Notes: generated from the sequence alone by a model not told the origin. A stretch of DNA of 64,000 nucleotides from Hyunsoonleella jejuensis (GCF_900111025.1 NZ_FOFN01000001.1:124001-188000); one strand, 5' to 3'. Positions 17,364 through 25,821 are shown, numbered from the stretch's first letter. A program made the numbers and translations.

Positions 17364-19706
17364 TTACTCTGCTTCCTCTGAAGATTCATTAATTTTTGCA
17401 GGTTCTACAGAACTGTCATGTGCGTTATCGTACTCTTCCATCAGATTCATGGTCGCCGTCAATAAATCTTTAGTTTCAAGGAGTACCCCAAAATAAAGTG
17501 TAGTATTTTTAGGACTAGATTCTTCGCTTCGCGTACGTTCAACCTGCTTCTGTATTTTTTCAGATAAAAGATTTGAAACTGTTTCTTTCCTAGTCAATAT
17601 ATTTCCTATAGCGTCAAAATCTCTAGATGTAAATGCTTCTCGAATATCTGAGAACAATGTTTCTAGACAGTCATCAACTTCTTTTAATTCTTTAATTTGA
17701 TTGAATTTGAGTTTTTTATGATTGTTGTGAATATGTTTGTAACTTACTTTAGAAATATATTCTAGAGACTGAGCCATATCCTGCAGATAACCAAGGATAT
17801 TGATATAAAAGCTACTAGCTCCTACACTCGACTCATCTAGATTTTTAATGAAATAAAAGATGTTGTTACGCAATTCGTCAACTTCAAAAGATAATTTATC
17901 TACTTGCTTTTGATTTTTCTTGAGAGATGATAAATCTTGTTTTGCAAGACCGTTGATAGCATTACTATAAATCTTATTGCCGCGTTTAACCACGTTTGCT
18001 ATATTACCGGCACTTTCGTGAATAACTCCTTGAACAGAGCTGCTTTCAGCTTTAATCAAACTGTCTTCTGCTCTAACTTCTTTTGATTTTTTATTGTGAA
18101 CAATTGTACTTCTAATAAGTAATGCAAAGGCCACTACCAATAAAATAGGAAACATTACTGCTAAGTTCAAATTTAGCAAATAGGCAACCAAAGCTGCAGC
18201 AGTAAATGCACTAAATGCAGTAAAAAACCAGCCACCAATAACGTTTATAACACCAGCAACTCTATACACGGCACTTTCTGCACCCCAAGCTCTATCTGCT
18301 AAAGATGTACCCATGGCAACCATAAACGTCACATAGGTTGTTGAAAGCGGCAATTTATACGATGTTGCTATTGATATTAAAACTGCAGCAACCATTAAGT
18401 TTACTGCTGCTCTTACTAAATCAAACGCAGGCAGTTCTAATCGTTTATTTTTAGAAACAGCAATTACTGGTGTTTCAAACTGTTTATCAATTTTCGCTTG
18501 CCATGATTGAGGAAGCATATATTCTGTCATTTGAGACATCAACATAGCGAATCTCACAAATCCTCTAGATAATGCGTTAGGCTGAAAACGTTCTTTAGTT
18601 TCGCCTTGACTAGACAGGTCTAAAGATGTTTTTACAACACTTTTTGCCTTGGTAGAAAACCATAAGGTTAAAACCATTACCATTCCCGCTCCAAATAACA
18701 GCCAGTTATTAGTGGGAACCTTTGAAGCTAAAACATCCATTGGAAATGCTGATGCAGCAGCACCTGAAGCAGACCACTCAAGAAATGCATTGTAAGCAGC
18801 TACTGGCACACCTATAAAGTTTACTAAATCATTTCCTGCAAATGCTAATGCAAGAGCGAAGGTTCCAACGATAATAATAAGCTTATAAATATTTGTTTTA
18901 ATAACCGCAATTAACAGATATGAAAGGATAGACCAGAAAACAGAACTAACCAATACAATGGGCAAAACTTGTGCTTCTAAAAAGTCCTTCATTGTACCAC
19001 CATCAAGAATGTCGAAAGATTCTTTTGCATACGAAGTACCTTTTAAACCTTTCATAAAAATAAAATAAGTTATAGCAGTTAAGGCTACTCCTCCAAAAAT
19101 AGCACCAACCCAAGGGCCTTTCTTCTCAAAACTGTAGGACAATAAAACTCTTGAGAACCACTGCACAATGGCTCCAATAGAGAACGCGACAACTACTGAA
19201 AGCAGAATTCCAAAAATTATCTGCGATGCTTTAGATGTATTTATATAGTTTATTACATCTGAAAAATCACCTCCATCATGCCCTATCTTTATGAAGGCAA
19301 TGGCAACAGCGGCTCCAAGCAATTCAAACACTATGGAAACCGTAGTAGATGTTGGCATGCCAACAGAGTTAAAGAAATCGAGCAATAATATATCGGTAAT
19401 CATTACCGCCATAAATATTATCATAATTTCATCAAACATAAATTCACCAGGATTAAAAATCCCTTTACGCGCAACTTCCATCATACCACTAGAAAAAACA
19501 GCTCCTACGGCAACACCAAGGCTAGCAACTATCATAATAGTTTTAAACGAAATGGCTTTTGAGCCAATAGCAGAGTTTAAAAAGTTTACTGCGTCGTTAC
19601 TAACACCTACAACCAAATCAGCAATAGCTAAAATGGCAAGGGCTATAATCATGTACAAGTAAATATTATCCATAGGACTTGATTGTAAAATGTTTGTAAA
19701 TATCAT
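17364..19706 (-). CDS. pit: Pit-type inorganic phosphate transporter with PhoU-like C-terminal domain
   Basis: A 780-residue transporter of the PHO4/Pit family. The N-terminal signature GVSNDAVNFLNSAIGSKA and the second half-motif GNDLVNFIGVPVAAYNAF mark the two repeats. About twelve membrane segments extend to about residue 550. The remaining 220 residues are helical and charged and resemble PhoU/DUF47, consistent with in-built regulation of Pi uptake. The length far exceeds a simple Pit protein (about 500), which is usual for the flavobacterial form. It is the second gene of an operon with the phosphate-type porin (38-bp gap). A 7-4-7 repeat, TATGTTA-TGTG-AATGTTA, lies in that gap. Confidence 0.92.
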   Translation of the reverse strand: MIFTNILQSSPMDNIYLYMIIALAILAIADLVVGVSNDAVNFLNSAIGSKAISFKTIMIVASLGVAVGAVFSSGMMEVARKGIFNPGEFMFDEIMIIFMAVMITDILLLDFFNSVGMPTSTTVSIVFELLGAAVAIAFIKIGHDGGDFSDVINYINTSKASQIIFGILLSVVVAFSIGAIVQWFSRVLLSYSFEKKGPWVGAIFGGVALTAITYFIFMKGLKGTSYAKESFDILDGGTMKDFLEAQVLPIVLVSSVFWSILSYLLIAVIKTNIYKLIIIVGTFALALAFAGNDLVNFIGVPVAAYNAFLEWSASGAAASAFPMDVLASKVPTNNWLLFGAGMVMVLTLWFSTKAKSVVKTSLDLSSQGETKERFQPNALSRGFVRFAMLMSQMTEYMLPQSWQAKIDKQFETPVIAVSKNKRLELPAFDLVRAAVNLMVAAVLISIATSYKLPLSTTYVTFMVAMGTSLADRAWGAESAVYRVAGVINVIGGWFFTAFSAFTAAALVAYLLNLNLAVMFPILLVVAFALLIRSTIVHNKKSKEVRAEDSLIKAESSSVQGVIHESAGNIANVVKRGNKIYSNAINGLAKQDLSSLKKNQKQVDKLSFEVDELRNNIFYFIKNLDESSVGASSFYINILGYLQDMAQSLEYISKVSYKHIHNNHKKLKFNQIKELKEVDDCLETLFSDIREAFTSRDFDAIGNILTRKETVSNLLSEKIQKQVERTRSEESSPKNTTLYFGVLLETKDLLTATMNLMEEYDNAHDSSVEPAKINESSEEAE

Positions 19707-19722
19707 GACAATTCTTGATTAA

Positions 19723-19740
19723 TATGTTATGTGAATGTTA
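19723..19740. promoter_or_regulatory. Pho-box-like repeat between porin and pit
   Basis: TATGTTA at 19723-19729, a 4-bp spacer, then AATGTTA at 19734-19740. It has the same unit and 11-bp period as the repeats at 21253-21270 and 26585-26602. It lies 17-34 bp before the pit start codon. Confidence 0.4.
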
Positions 19741-19744
19741 TATT

Positions 19745-20947
19745 TTAAAAATGGAAATCAAACCCTAATCTAAACCTGATACCGTCTTCGTTTCCGTCTG
19801 CAGATGTATAGCTTATATCGCTTTGTAATTTTAGCTTATGTCCATGCACAAACTTATTGAAGCCTAAAGTATATTGCTTCCTAGGAAGTGTATTGGTAAC
19901 AGTTTCATAATCTACCGAGGTGTACCTTCCAGCTATTTCGTAATTACTTTTAAATAGATATCCTGCTTGTAGGTTAAGTGCGCTACCTACTAAAACCACA
20001 TCTCCAGTTGGTGTTATTCCATCTATATCTAGAGCAACGGGCGCATCGGCAGTTCTTTTTGCATACTCTCCCATAAAAGAAAAACCATTGTGTTTAAACA
20101 TACTATCCACAAAAAGTGTGGTAATATCTGTTTCGTAAAGAGAACCATCACTCCTAAACATATACCCACCAAGCACACCACGCCTTCTTACTGCGTTAGC
20201 ATTTAAATTATAAGTAAAGGCCATTGACAATTTAGGGGCTTTTTCTCTTTTTAAATCTGACCCTTTATAATCTCCTTTTGACTTAAAAGCTCCAAAAGGC
20301 AAAACTTCTAAACGAGCAGTATATTGCAGCCCACCCTCGTTACCTTCTGTAACGTTTCTACCTTCTCCTTGGGATAGGGCGATTTTTTCACGTATTAAAA
20401 ACTTATTGCCTAAATAAGACTTATGGCGTAACTGAAGCCCAATGTCTCGGTCTATCGAAAATCGGCTGTTCAGTAATGAACGATTTACCAATTGAAGATC
20501 TCCTGAGGAAATAACACGTTCTACGTTTCCTGGTAATTTAGTTTGTCCTGCCCAAAGCTCCCAGTTATCAGCAAAATGCCACTTCAAAACAGCATCAAGA
20601 ATATAACGTGGCGTATTTCGAGTAAATTGATTTCCACCAGATATATCTCTATTGGATAGCCCTAATTCTATCTTGTATTCTAATTTTGGGCTATAAGCAA
20701 ATCCATCAAATTTTAATCGTGCTCTACGAATGATAAAATTATGCTCTGGCGAACCGTATTGCTCTCCGTCATGATTCCATGTGGATATATATCGCATTTG
20801 AAAACGAGGTGCAAATTTTATACTAAATGAGCTGTCTTTTGCAGTAAAATTTATAAGGCCGTTGCCAAATGAAGTATCGCTTATTTCTTGAGATGCAATA
20901 GAGAAAATAGTGCTAAGACATAGCACTAAGAAAATTTTTAGTTTCAT
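19745..20947 (-). CDS. Phosphate-selective porin OprO/OprP family
   Basis: A 400-residue outer-membrane porin. A signal peptide (about residues 1-19, ending IASQ) precedes a barrel with FAPRFQMRYIST, FIIRRARLKFDG and alternating amphipathic strands, ending in the C-terminal aromatic LGFDFHF. The family forms anion or phosphate/polyphosphate channels, which fits its operon partner, the Pit transporter, immediately downstream. Together they would carry phosphate across both membranes. The start codon is preceded by an unusual structured leader (20948 to about 21140). Confidence 0.9.
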   Translation of the reverse strand: MKLKIFLVLCLSTIFSIASQEISDTSFGNGLINFTAKDSSFSIKFAPRFQMRYISTWNHDGEQYGSPEHNFIIRRARLKFDGFAYSPKLEYKIELGLSNRDISGGNQFTRNTPRYILDAVLKWHFADNWELWAGQTKLPGNVERVISSGDLQLVNRSLLNSRFSIDRDIGLQLRHKSYLGNKFLIREKIALSQGEGRNVTEGNEGGLQYTARLEVLPFGAFKSKGDYKGSDLKREKAPKLSMAFTYNLNANAVRRRGVLGGYMFRSDGSLYETDITTLFVDSMFKHNGFSFMGEYAKRTADAPVALDIDGITPTGDVVLVGSALNLQAGYLFKSNYEIAGRYTSVDYETVTNTLPRKQYTLGFNKFVHGHKLKLQSDISYTSADGNEDGIRFRLGFDFHF

Positions 20948-20954
20948 TAGTTTG

Positions 20955-21099
20955 TATTAGTTTTTGTCGACCACAAATAACTTAATATTATATGAACCTA
21001 ATGTTTCCTAATTGTTAAATTATTTAACAAAAAAAGACTGCCTTGGCCAAAGGCAGTCTCATTAGAAATCATGATAATGTAAGTCGACAAAAACTAATA
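20955..21099 (-). promoter_or_regulatory. Structured 5' leader of porin-pit operon (17-bp inverted repeat around a terminator)
   Basis: Read on the minus strand, TATTAGTTTTTGTCGAC (21099-21083) is perfectly complementary to the segment at 20971-20955, which ends 7 nt before the porin ATG (20947). Between the arms lie a terminator hairpin (21036-21058 with a T tract) and the palindrome GTTAAATTATTTAAC (21014-21028). Pairing of the arms would bury the region just before the start codon. A possible -7 element GATATTTG (21148-21141) would give a leader of about 190 nt. The alternative is a small inverted-repeat element of 145 bp, but I see no target-site duplication. Confidence 0.55.
21029..21058 (-). 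terminator. Terminator hairpin inside the porin-pit leader
   Basis: GACTGCC pairs with GGCAGTC across TTGGCCAAA (21036-21058). On the minus strand a run of T follows. There is no minus-strand gene immediately upstream, so it would act as an attenuator of the porin-pit operon or end a small RNA. Confidence 0.65.
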
Positions 21100-21124
21100 G
21101 ATTATATGAAATACTAATAATTGA

Positions 21125-21136
21125 TGTCTTAAGACA
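21125..21136. promoter_or_regulatory. 12-bp palindrome near the predicted porin-pit transcription start
   Basis: TGTCTTAAGACA is a perfect palindrome. It lies just downstream, on the minus strand, of the candidate -7 element GATATTTG (21148-21141), where a repressor could block initiation. Confidence 0.3.
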
Positions 21137-21166
21137 ATGACAAATATCTTGCATTGAGTTAATATA

Positions 21167-21189
21167 AATGTAATCTTAACATTAACTAA
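21167..21189 (-). promoter_or_regulatory. AATGTTA-containing motif upstream of porin-pit operon
   Basis: This 23-bp stretch (core CTTAACATTA) matches 25904-25926 at 19 of 23 positions. Both lie upstream of minus-strand operons encoding outer-membrane uptake proteins and have the same orientation towards them. The core reads AATGTTA on the minus strand. Confidence 0.4.
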
Positions 21190-21252
21190 TTATTATGTTT
21201 AACTAGAAAATGTTAAAACTCAATTTACTAACAACCAAATATTTATGTTTTT

Positions 21253-21292
21253 AATGTTAAATTAATGTTACGTAAGTGTTGTTTAAAAGTTA
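21253..21292 (+). promoter_or_regulatory. Four-unit Pho-box-like array
   Basis: AATGTTA (21253), AATGTTA (21264), AGTGTTG (21275) and AAAGTTA (21286) are each separated by 4 bp, an exact 11-bp period. The array overlaps the -33 region of the promoter at 21279-21309. The spacing matches PhoB/PhoP-type operators (two 7-bp units with a 4-bp spacer), and TGTTAA is the complement of the Bacillus PhoP unit TTAACA. Confidence 0.55.
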
Positions 21293-21309
21293 TGAAATTA
21301 GTATATTTG
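21279..21309 (+). promoter_or_regulatory. Promoter of the small MORN-repeat gene
   Basis: TTG at 21279-21281, 20 bp, then TATATTTG at 21302-21309; the ATG is at 21334. The TTG falls inside the third unit of the AATGTTA array, as expected for an activator that overlaps the -33 element. Confidence 0.6.
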
Positions 21310-21333
21310 ATATAGAATATAAAACCCATAATT

Positions 21334-21648
21334 ATGAAGAAATTAATTTTAGTTTTCGCACTTTTAATTTCTGTCGTTGCTTTTGCGCAGCAAAAGAGAG
21401 AGTTAACCCATAACAAGGAAACAAATTTAATCGATGTTGTTTATTATCACGACAATGGTGCTGTAAGTCAAACTGGTTCTTACACAGCAGATGGTAAATT
21501 ACATGGAAAGTGGTTAAGCTATGACAAAAAAGGCGAAATAATCGTTTCTGCAAATTATGATAATGGTAAAAAAGTCGGCAAATGGATTCACTGGATAGAT
21601 GGTGTTCCAAAGGAAGTAGATTACTCTAAAAATGTAGCTTCATTATAA
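21334..21648 (+). CDS. Small secreted MORN-repeat (YwqK-like) protein
   Basis: A 104-residue protein with a signal peptide (cleavage after VAFAQ). The mature part has two or three MORN_2-type repeats (YYHDNGAVSQTGSY, GKLHGKWLSYDKKG, GKKVGKWIHWIDG). Such proteins are often labelled antitoxin YwqK, but no toxin partner is present and the label should not be trusted. Periplasmic or outer-membrane location is expected. It has a clear promoter overlapped by the 11-bp-period array, so I infer control by an OmpR/PhoB-type regulator, possibly phosphate limitation. Confidence 0.8.
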   Translation: MKKLILVFALLISVVAFAQQKRELTHNKETNLIDVVYYHDNGAVSQTGSYTADGKLHGKWLSYDKKGEIIVSANYDNGKKVGKWIHWIDGVPKEVDYSKNVASL

Positions 21649-21667
21649 GAGAACTTTACTAATAAAT

Positions 21668-21709
21668 AAAAAAAAGCATCACGCCATAGGCGTGATGCTT
21701 TTTTTTATT
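21668..21709. terminator. Bidirectional terminator
   Basis: AGCATCACGCC pairs perfectly with GGCGTGATGCT around a 3-nt loop, flanked by A8 and T8, between convergent genes. The right arm is shared with the terminator at 11856-11890. Confidence 0.92.
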
Positions 21710-21723
21710 TTATCGATTGATTT

Positions 21724-22962
21724 TTACTTCGTCCAACCTGATCCCCAAGTAGCAAAATCGGTACCAGTACCATTGCCATCACCTGATATAAAATCAGCTT
21801 CTGTTAAGGTATCATTTCCGGTATCATTTTTAAATTTAGTTGTTACATCTGTAAACGTTACGTTGTTAACTTGTAATTCGTCATCAACTATTGCTTGTCC
21901 AGTAGGGTCTGAAGTATCATTACCATCAACATCAAATGCTTCTCCAAAACCAGTGATTTGCACATTTGAAAAGATAGCAGCAGTGCCTCTCCTTAAACGA
22001 ACTGCTTCATATTGTCCAGCGTTAATAATCTTTCCGTCTTGAAATGTATTATCTGAGCCTACCCCAACAATAGTAACATTTGTAACCGTAGGGTTAGAGA
22101 AAAATACTGGGTTCGAGTTATTTCCAAAATCATCATTATAACCATCACATTCAAACGCTTTATCAGAGTTGAATGTTTCAGTTGGGTTTTGAATATGCTG
22201 AATATAAACATCAGTAATCGTTCCAGAGTACCCTTCAGTCCAGTCAATTGAATCGTCTTGTAAATCCATTACAGCAACGTGGCTAACATTTACAGTGCCA
22301 CCGAAGAATTCAACACCATCATCCTTACCTTCATAAATTTGAATGTAGTCTACTTCAGTACCATTACCAACACCATAGAAAGATAGACCGTTATTCTCTG
22401 ATTGACCATCAGCAGAACCACCAGAATATTCAATTCTTACATATTTTAAAGAACCCGAATTATCGTTAGCAATATTACCACCATAAGGTAAACCAGCAAT
22501 TTCTGAAGTAGAAGTAGCAGTTCCTGTTACAGAGTTAATTGGTGCTTTTCCTAAAAGGATTAAACCACCCCAGTCTCCAGCTTTAGGCTCAGAAGCATCA
22601 GAGGTAAAAACAATTGGGCTATTAGCTGTTCCTTCAGCAATAATTTTAGCGCCTTGAGATATAGCGACATAAACGTCTGACCCAGCAGCTAATGCTTTAA
22701 TAGTCATACCTGCAGGAATGGTTAACGTTGCGCCATCAGCAATTACTAAAGAACCGTTTATTTTGTAGTTTATGTTTGCGTCTAATGTTAAATCATTAGT
22801 ATAAGTTCCAGATAAAAACACATCTGTATCAACCGAAGTTCCACCGCCACCATTGTTGTTTGTAATGTTAAATACAATGTCAGCTGTATCATCGTTAGCA
22901 CATGACGTAAAGATTAAAGTCAATGCCACTAAGCTTAGTAAAAAATTATTTCTCATTTTCAT
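21724..22962 (-). CDS. Beta-helix surface lipoprotein paired with TonB receptor
   Basis: A 412-residue lipoprotein (lipobox FTSC, Cys at about residue 21). The residues after Cys (ANDDTAD) are acidic, as in Bacteroidetes surface-export signals, so exposure on the cell surface is likely. The body is Gly/Asn/Asp-rich with short beta repeats such as GDWGGLILLGKAPIN, DDGVEFFGGTVNVSH and DDSIDWTEGYSG, consistent with a right-handed beta-helix. Relatives are sometimes mislabelled multidrug transporter. It directly follows a TonB-dependent receptor gene (48-bp gap) and is not SusD-like, so the pair is a non-SusCD uptake or binding system. The ligand is unknown; phosphate-containing compounds are possible from context. 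Confidence 0.78.
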   Translation of the reverse strand: MKMRNNFLLSLVALTLIFTSCANDDTADIVFNITNNNGGGGTSVDTDVFLSGTYTNDLTLDANINYKINGSLVIADGATLTIPAGMTIKALAAGSDVYVAISQGAKIIAEGTANSPIVFTSDASEPKAGDWGGLILLGKAPINSVTGTATSTSEIAGLPYGGNIANDNSGSLKYVRIEYSGGSADGQSENNGLSFYGVGNGTEVDYIQIYEGKDDGVEFFGGTVNVSHVAVMDLQDDSIDWTEGYSGTITDVYIQHIQNPTETFNSDKAFECDGYNDDFGNNSNPVFFSNPTVTNVTIVGVGSDNTFQDGKIINAGQYEAVRLRRGTAAIFSNVQITGFGEAFDVDGNDTSDPTGQAIVDDELQVNNVTFTDVTTKFKNDTGNDTLTEADFISGDGNGTGTDFATWGSGWTK

Positions 22963-23010
22963 TTTGATTTAGATTTAAAGATTTTGTGTTCGTTTTTTGA
23001 TTATTTTTTA

Positions 23011-25821
23011 TTAAAAATTATATTTCAATTGAAGTCCGACTGTGATTCCTCGTTGAAAACTTGATAGTAAAACATCGCCATCACCAGTATTTTCTCGAAT
23101 CATTTCTACTTTTGGGTCTAATAGGTTTTTCGCACTGAAGTTGATTTCAGCATTGTCTCCTACCTTATTTTTCAAAACAAAGTCTAAAGTAGGCACTGCT
23201 TTTTCAATAACATTCCCCACATCACCAGATCCTAAGGAGAAAATTCTATCAGAAGAATAGTTGAATACCAAGTTTGCAGCTGGTTTAAAGTTTTCGCTTA
23301 TTGTTGGTTTAAAACTTAAATCGGCATTTACGATAATTGGAGACGCCCCTTCTAATTCATCGGTTGCTCTGTTAAACGATGTACCATAAGACCCTTCAAT
23401 CGAATTATATAGGTCTTGCTTTGTATGCATGTAGGTAAAGTTAAACCCAGATGATAAAATAGCTTCTTCGTCTTCGTTTAAGATTAAATTCTTTCTTAAT
23501 TCTATTTCAGCTCCTAAAATTTCAGCTTGTTCACCTGTTCTAAAATAACGTTGTGTTCCAGTAGCATCCGCAGCAAGTACTAAGTTGATAGGGTCATTTA
23601 TCTGTTTTGCAAAAACACCTAAAGAAAACACTTCACTTTTGCTAATAAACCATTCGTACTTTAAATCTAGGTTGTAAATATCGGAATACGACTTATCTGT
23701 TAAGTTTACACCTGTTCTCGTGCCCAATAAATCTTGGTTACCACCTATTCGATAACTAATCCCTTCATACACAAACGGCGCTATTTCTTTAAATTCAGGG
23801 ACCGATACTGTTTTACTTACTGCAAAACGAAGGTTTTGGTCATCGTTAATCGCGTACTTTATGTTTAAACTCGGTAACGCAAAATTTTCACTAGATTCTG
23901 AAAATCCAGGATCGTTAGGTCGCAAGTTAATTGCATCATATTCAATGCTTTGACTGAAATTTTCAATACGAATTCCAGGAATAACCAACCATTTTTCGCT
24001 TAAGTTTATTTCAGCAGAAAAATATCCTGCATAAATGTTTAACACGCCTTTATAGGTGTTTTCCAATAAACCGGGGAAGTTGGTTTGGGTGATACCATTT
24101 CCTGGATCGATAGGATTAAATACGTGTGTTTGGTACACACCATCCACAAAGTTTTGAAGGTTGAATATATTGTTTAACTGTGTGATTTGGGTAATTTGGT
24201 TTGATGACGTGTTGATGTTTTTGTAGCCATAACGAATATTATCAAAATGTCTTTCTCTGGTTTTTCCATCGTACCCCACAAATAGTTTTACAGTTTCTGA
24301 AGGTTTGTAAGACAAAGACAACCTGCTATTCAACTCCTCATCTTCTATATTTTGAAAATAGCGTTGGTTGTTGAAGTTGTTGTTTTGGTCGAAACTTGCA
24401 ACACTATTTGGGTCGTTATCCAAAAGATTGTCATAACCTAATAAAGAAAAACGTTTCCTATCAGGTTCGTGGGCGAATACGCGGTTATGGCCAATACCCC
24501 AGTCTAAATCAATTTTACCAAAAGTATGTTCACCTATTAATTGATTCACTAAAACGATATCTTGATTAAACTGTAAGTTACTTTGGAAATAGCCACTTGG
24601 TTCATCTGAGAAATCGTATAAAATACCATTACCTCCTGTACCATAAAAACCAACCTGATCGGATGAACTATTAATTGCTAAAGAAGAGAACTTTAATTTG
24701 TTATCGCTATTTATTCTATATAAGGCTGTTGCCATAGCGGTAGCAGTAGTAGCATAATTGTATTGCTCGGTTTCGGGAAACAACTTATTATAACCCGCAG
24801 TGTAATCTGCAACTAAACCTTCTCTATATTCAAAACTGTTATCAAAAGATGCGGTGATAAATACACTTAAGCGAGAATCATCCTTAAAGTTAATGGATTT
24901 ACCTCCTGAAAGGCTTATACCCATATTAATAGCAGGTGTTTCAGCTTCAATTGGATCTACACCATGCGACATGATAACTGCGAAAGGGTTATGATTATAT
25001 CTTGCATAATCACCAAAATAACCTGGACCTTCATTTCTTAAAAATGTTCTACCCGCAGCTCTTGAGTTTACTGCTGCACCTAGGGACACATCAAAGAAAC
25101 TATTACCAGTGTATTCTTTTGATGTAATATCTATATTTCCTGCAGAGAAATCACCGTAAAACCTAGCAGAATAGGCTTTACTTACACCAACATTTTCAAT
25201 TACATCTGAAGAGAATAAATTCAAATCGATGTTCTTCTTATTTACATCGTTTGATGGTAAAGCTAAGCCATTCATTGTACTATTTAAGTACCTATCCCCT
25301 AAACCACGCACATATACACTATTAGAGCCTTCTTGCTTAGAAATACCAGAAATTTTAGCAACTGCTCCAGCTGCATCTCCAACACCTTTTCTTGATAATT
25401 CCTCGGCACCAATACTTTGTTTAATCTCAACCGCTTTCTTCTGTTCCAATAACAGCGCCGTTTCGCTTTCTCGTTTGGTAGTAGTGGTAATCACAACTTC
25501 ATCTAGAGAAGCAGCACTAGCACTCATTACAACATTAATTTCAGCAACTTCACCAGAAACAATATTAACTTCAATTTCTTGAGTTTCATAACCCACAAAA
25601 CTAAAAACCAAGGTATAAGTACCGGTGTCTATATCGTTAAACTCATATAACCCATCAAAATCTGATGTTGTACCTTTTGTAGTGCCTTTAATAAGTACGT
25701 TCGCAAACGCTAAAGGCTCATTATTATATTCTTTGTCTGTTAATTTTCCTTTAACAGAACCGGTTTGTGCATTTAAAATAACCGATGTAAAAAGTAGTAA
25801 TAACAGTATAGTTTGTCTCAT
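23011..25821 (-). CDS. TonB-dependent receptor with carboxypeptidase-regulatory domain
   Basis: A 936-residue outer-membrane receptor. A signal peptide ends at ILNAQ, followed by a carboxypeptidase-D regulatory domain (about residues 22-110, with SFVGYETQEIEV), a plug domain (about 125-240, with VYVRGLGDRYLNSTMNGLALP), and a 22-strand-type barrel ending GLQLKYNF. It imports a ligand using TonB energy. It is the first gene of a two-gene operon with the beta-helix lipoprotein. The nearly 300-bp upstream region contains AATGTTA motifs on the coding strand (25914-25920, 25961-25967). Confidence 0.92.
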   Translation of the reverse strand: MRQTILLLLLFTSVILNAQTGSVKGKLTDKEYNNEPLAFANVLIKGTTKGTTSDFDGLYEFNDIDTGTYTLVFSFVGYETQEIEVNIVSGEVAEINVVMSASAASLDEVVITTTTKRESETALLLEQKKAVEIKQSIGAEELSRKGVGDAAGAVAKISGISKQEGSNSVYVRGLGDRYLNSTMNGLALPSNDVNKKNIDLNLFSSDVIENVGVSKAYSARFYGDFSAGNIDITSKEYTGNSFFDVSLGAAVNSRAAGRTFLRNEGPGYFGDYARYNHNPFAVIMSHGVDPIEAETPAINMGISLSGGKSINFKDDSRLSVFITASFDNSFEYREGLVADYTAGYNKLFPETEQYNYATTATAMATALYRINSDNKLKFSSLAINSSSDQVGFYGTGGNGILYDFSDEPSGYFQSNLQFNQDIVLVNQLIGEHTFGKIDLDWGIGHNRVFAHEPDRKRFSLLGYDNLLDNDPNSVASFDQNNNFNNQRYFQNIEDEELNSRLSLSYKPSETVKLFVGYDGKTRERHFDNIRYGYKNINTSSNQITQITQLNNIFNLQNFVDGVYQTHVFNPIDPGNGITQTNFPGLLENTYKGVLNIYAGYFSAEINLSEKWLVIPGIRIENFSQSIEYDAINLRPNDPGFSESSENFALPSLNIKYAINDDQNLRFAVSKTVSVPEFKEIAPFVYEGISYRIGGNQDLLGTRTGVNLTDKSYSDIYNLDLKYEWFISKSEVFSLGVFAKQINDPINLVLAADATGTQRYFRTGEQAEILGAEIELRKNLILNEDEEAILSSGFNFTYMHTKQDLYNSIEGSYGTSFNRATDELEGASPIIVNADLSFKPTISENFKPAANLVFNYSSDRIFSLGSGDVGNVIEKAVPTLDFVLKNKVGDNAEINFSAKNLLDPKVEMIRENTGDGDVLLSSFQRGITVGLQLKYNF

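Noticed and set aside
20955-21099. Small transposable element (inverted terminal repeats of 17 bp)
   Set aside because: No target-site duplication is visible, the repeat ends precisely before a start codon, and a terminator lies inside; a leader structure explains it better. Not fully excluded without a genome search.
21334-21648. Toxin-antitoxin system suggested by the YwqK-like protein
   Set aside because: No toxin-like partner is adjacent, the protein has a signal peptide, and the antitoxin label for MORN_2 proteins is poorly founded.
22962-23011. SusC/SusD-type polysaccharide locus
   Set aside because: The lipoprotein next to the receptor is a beta-helix protein without SusD-like TPR helices, and no glycoside hydrolases are nearby.
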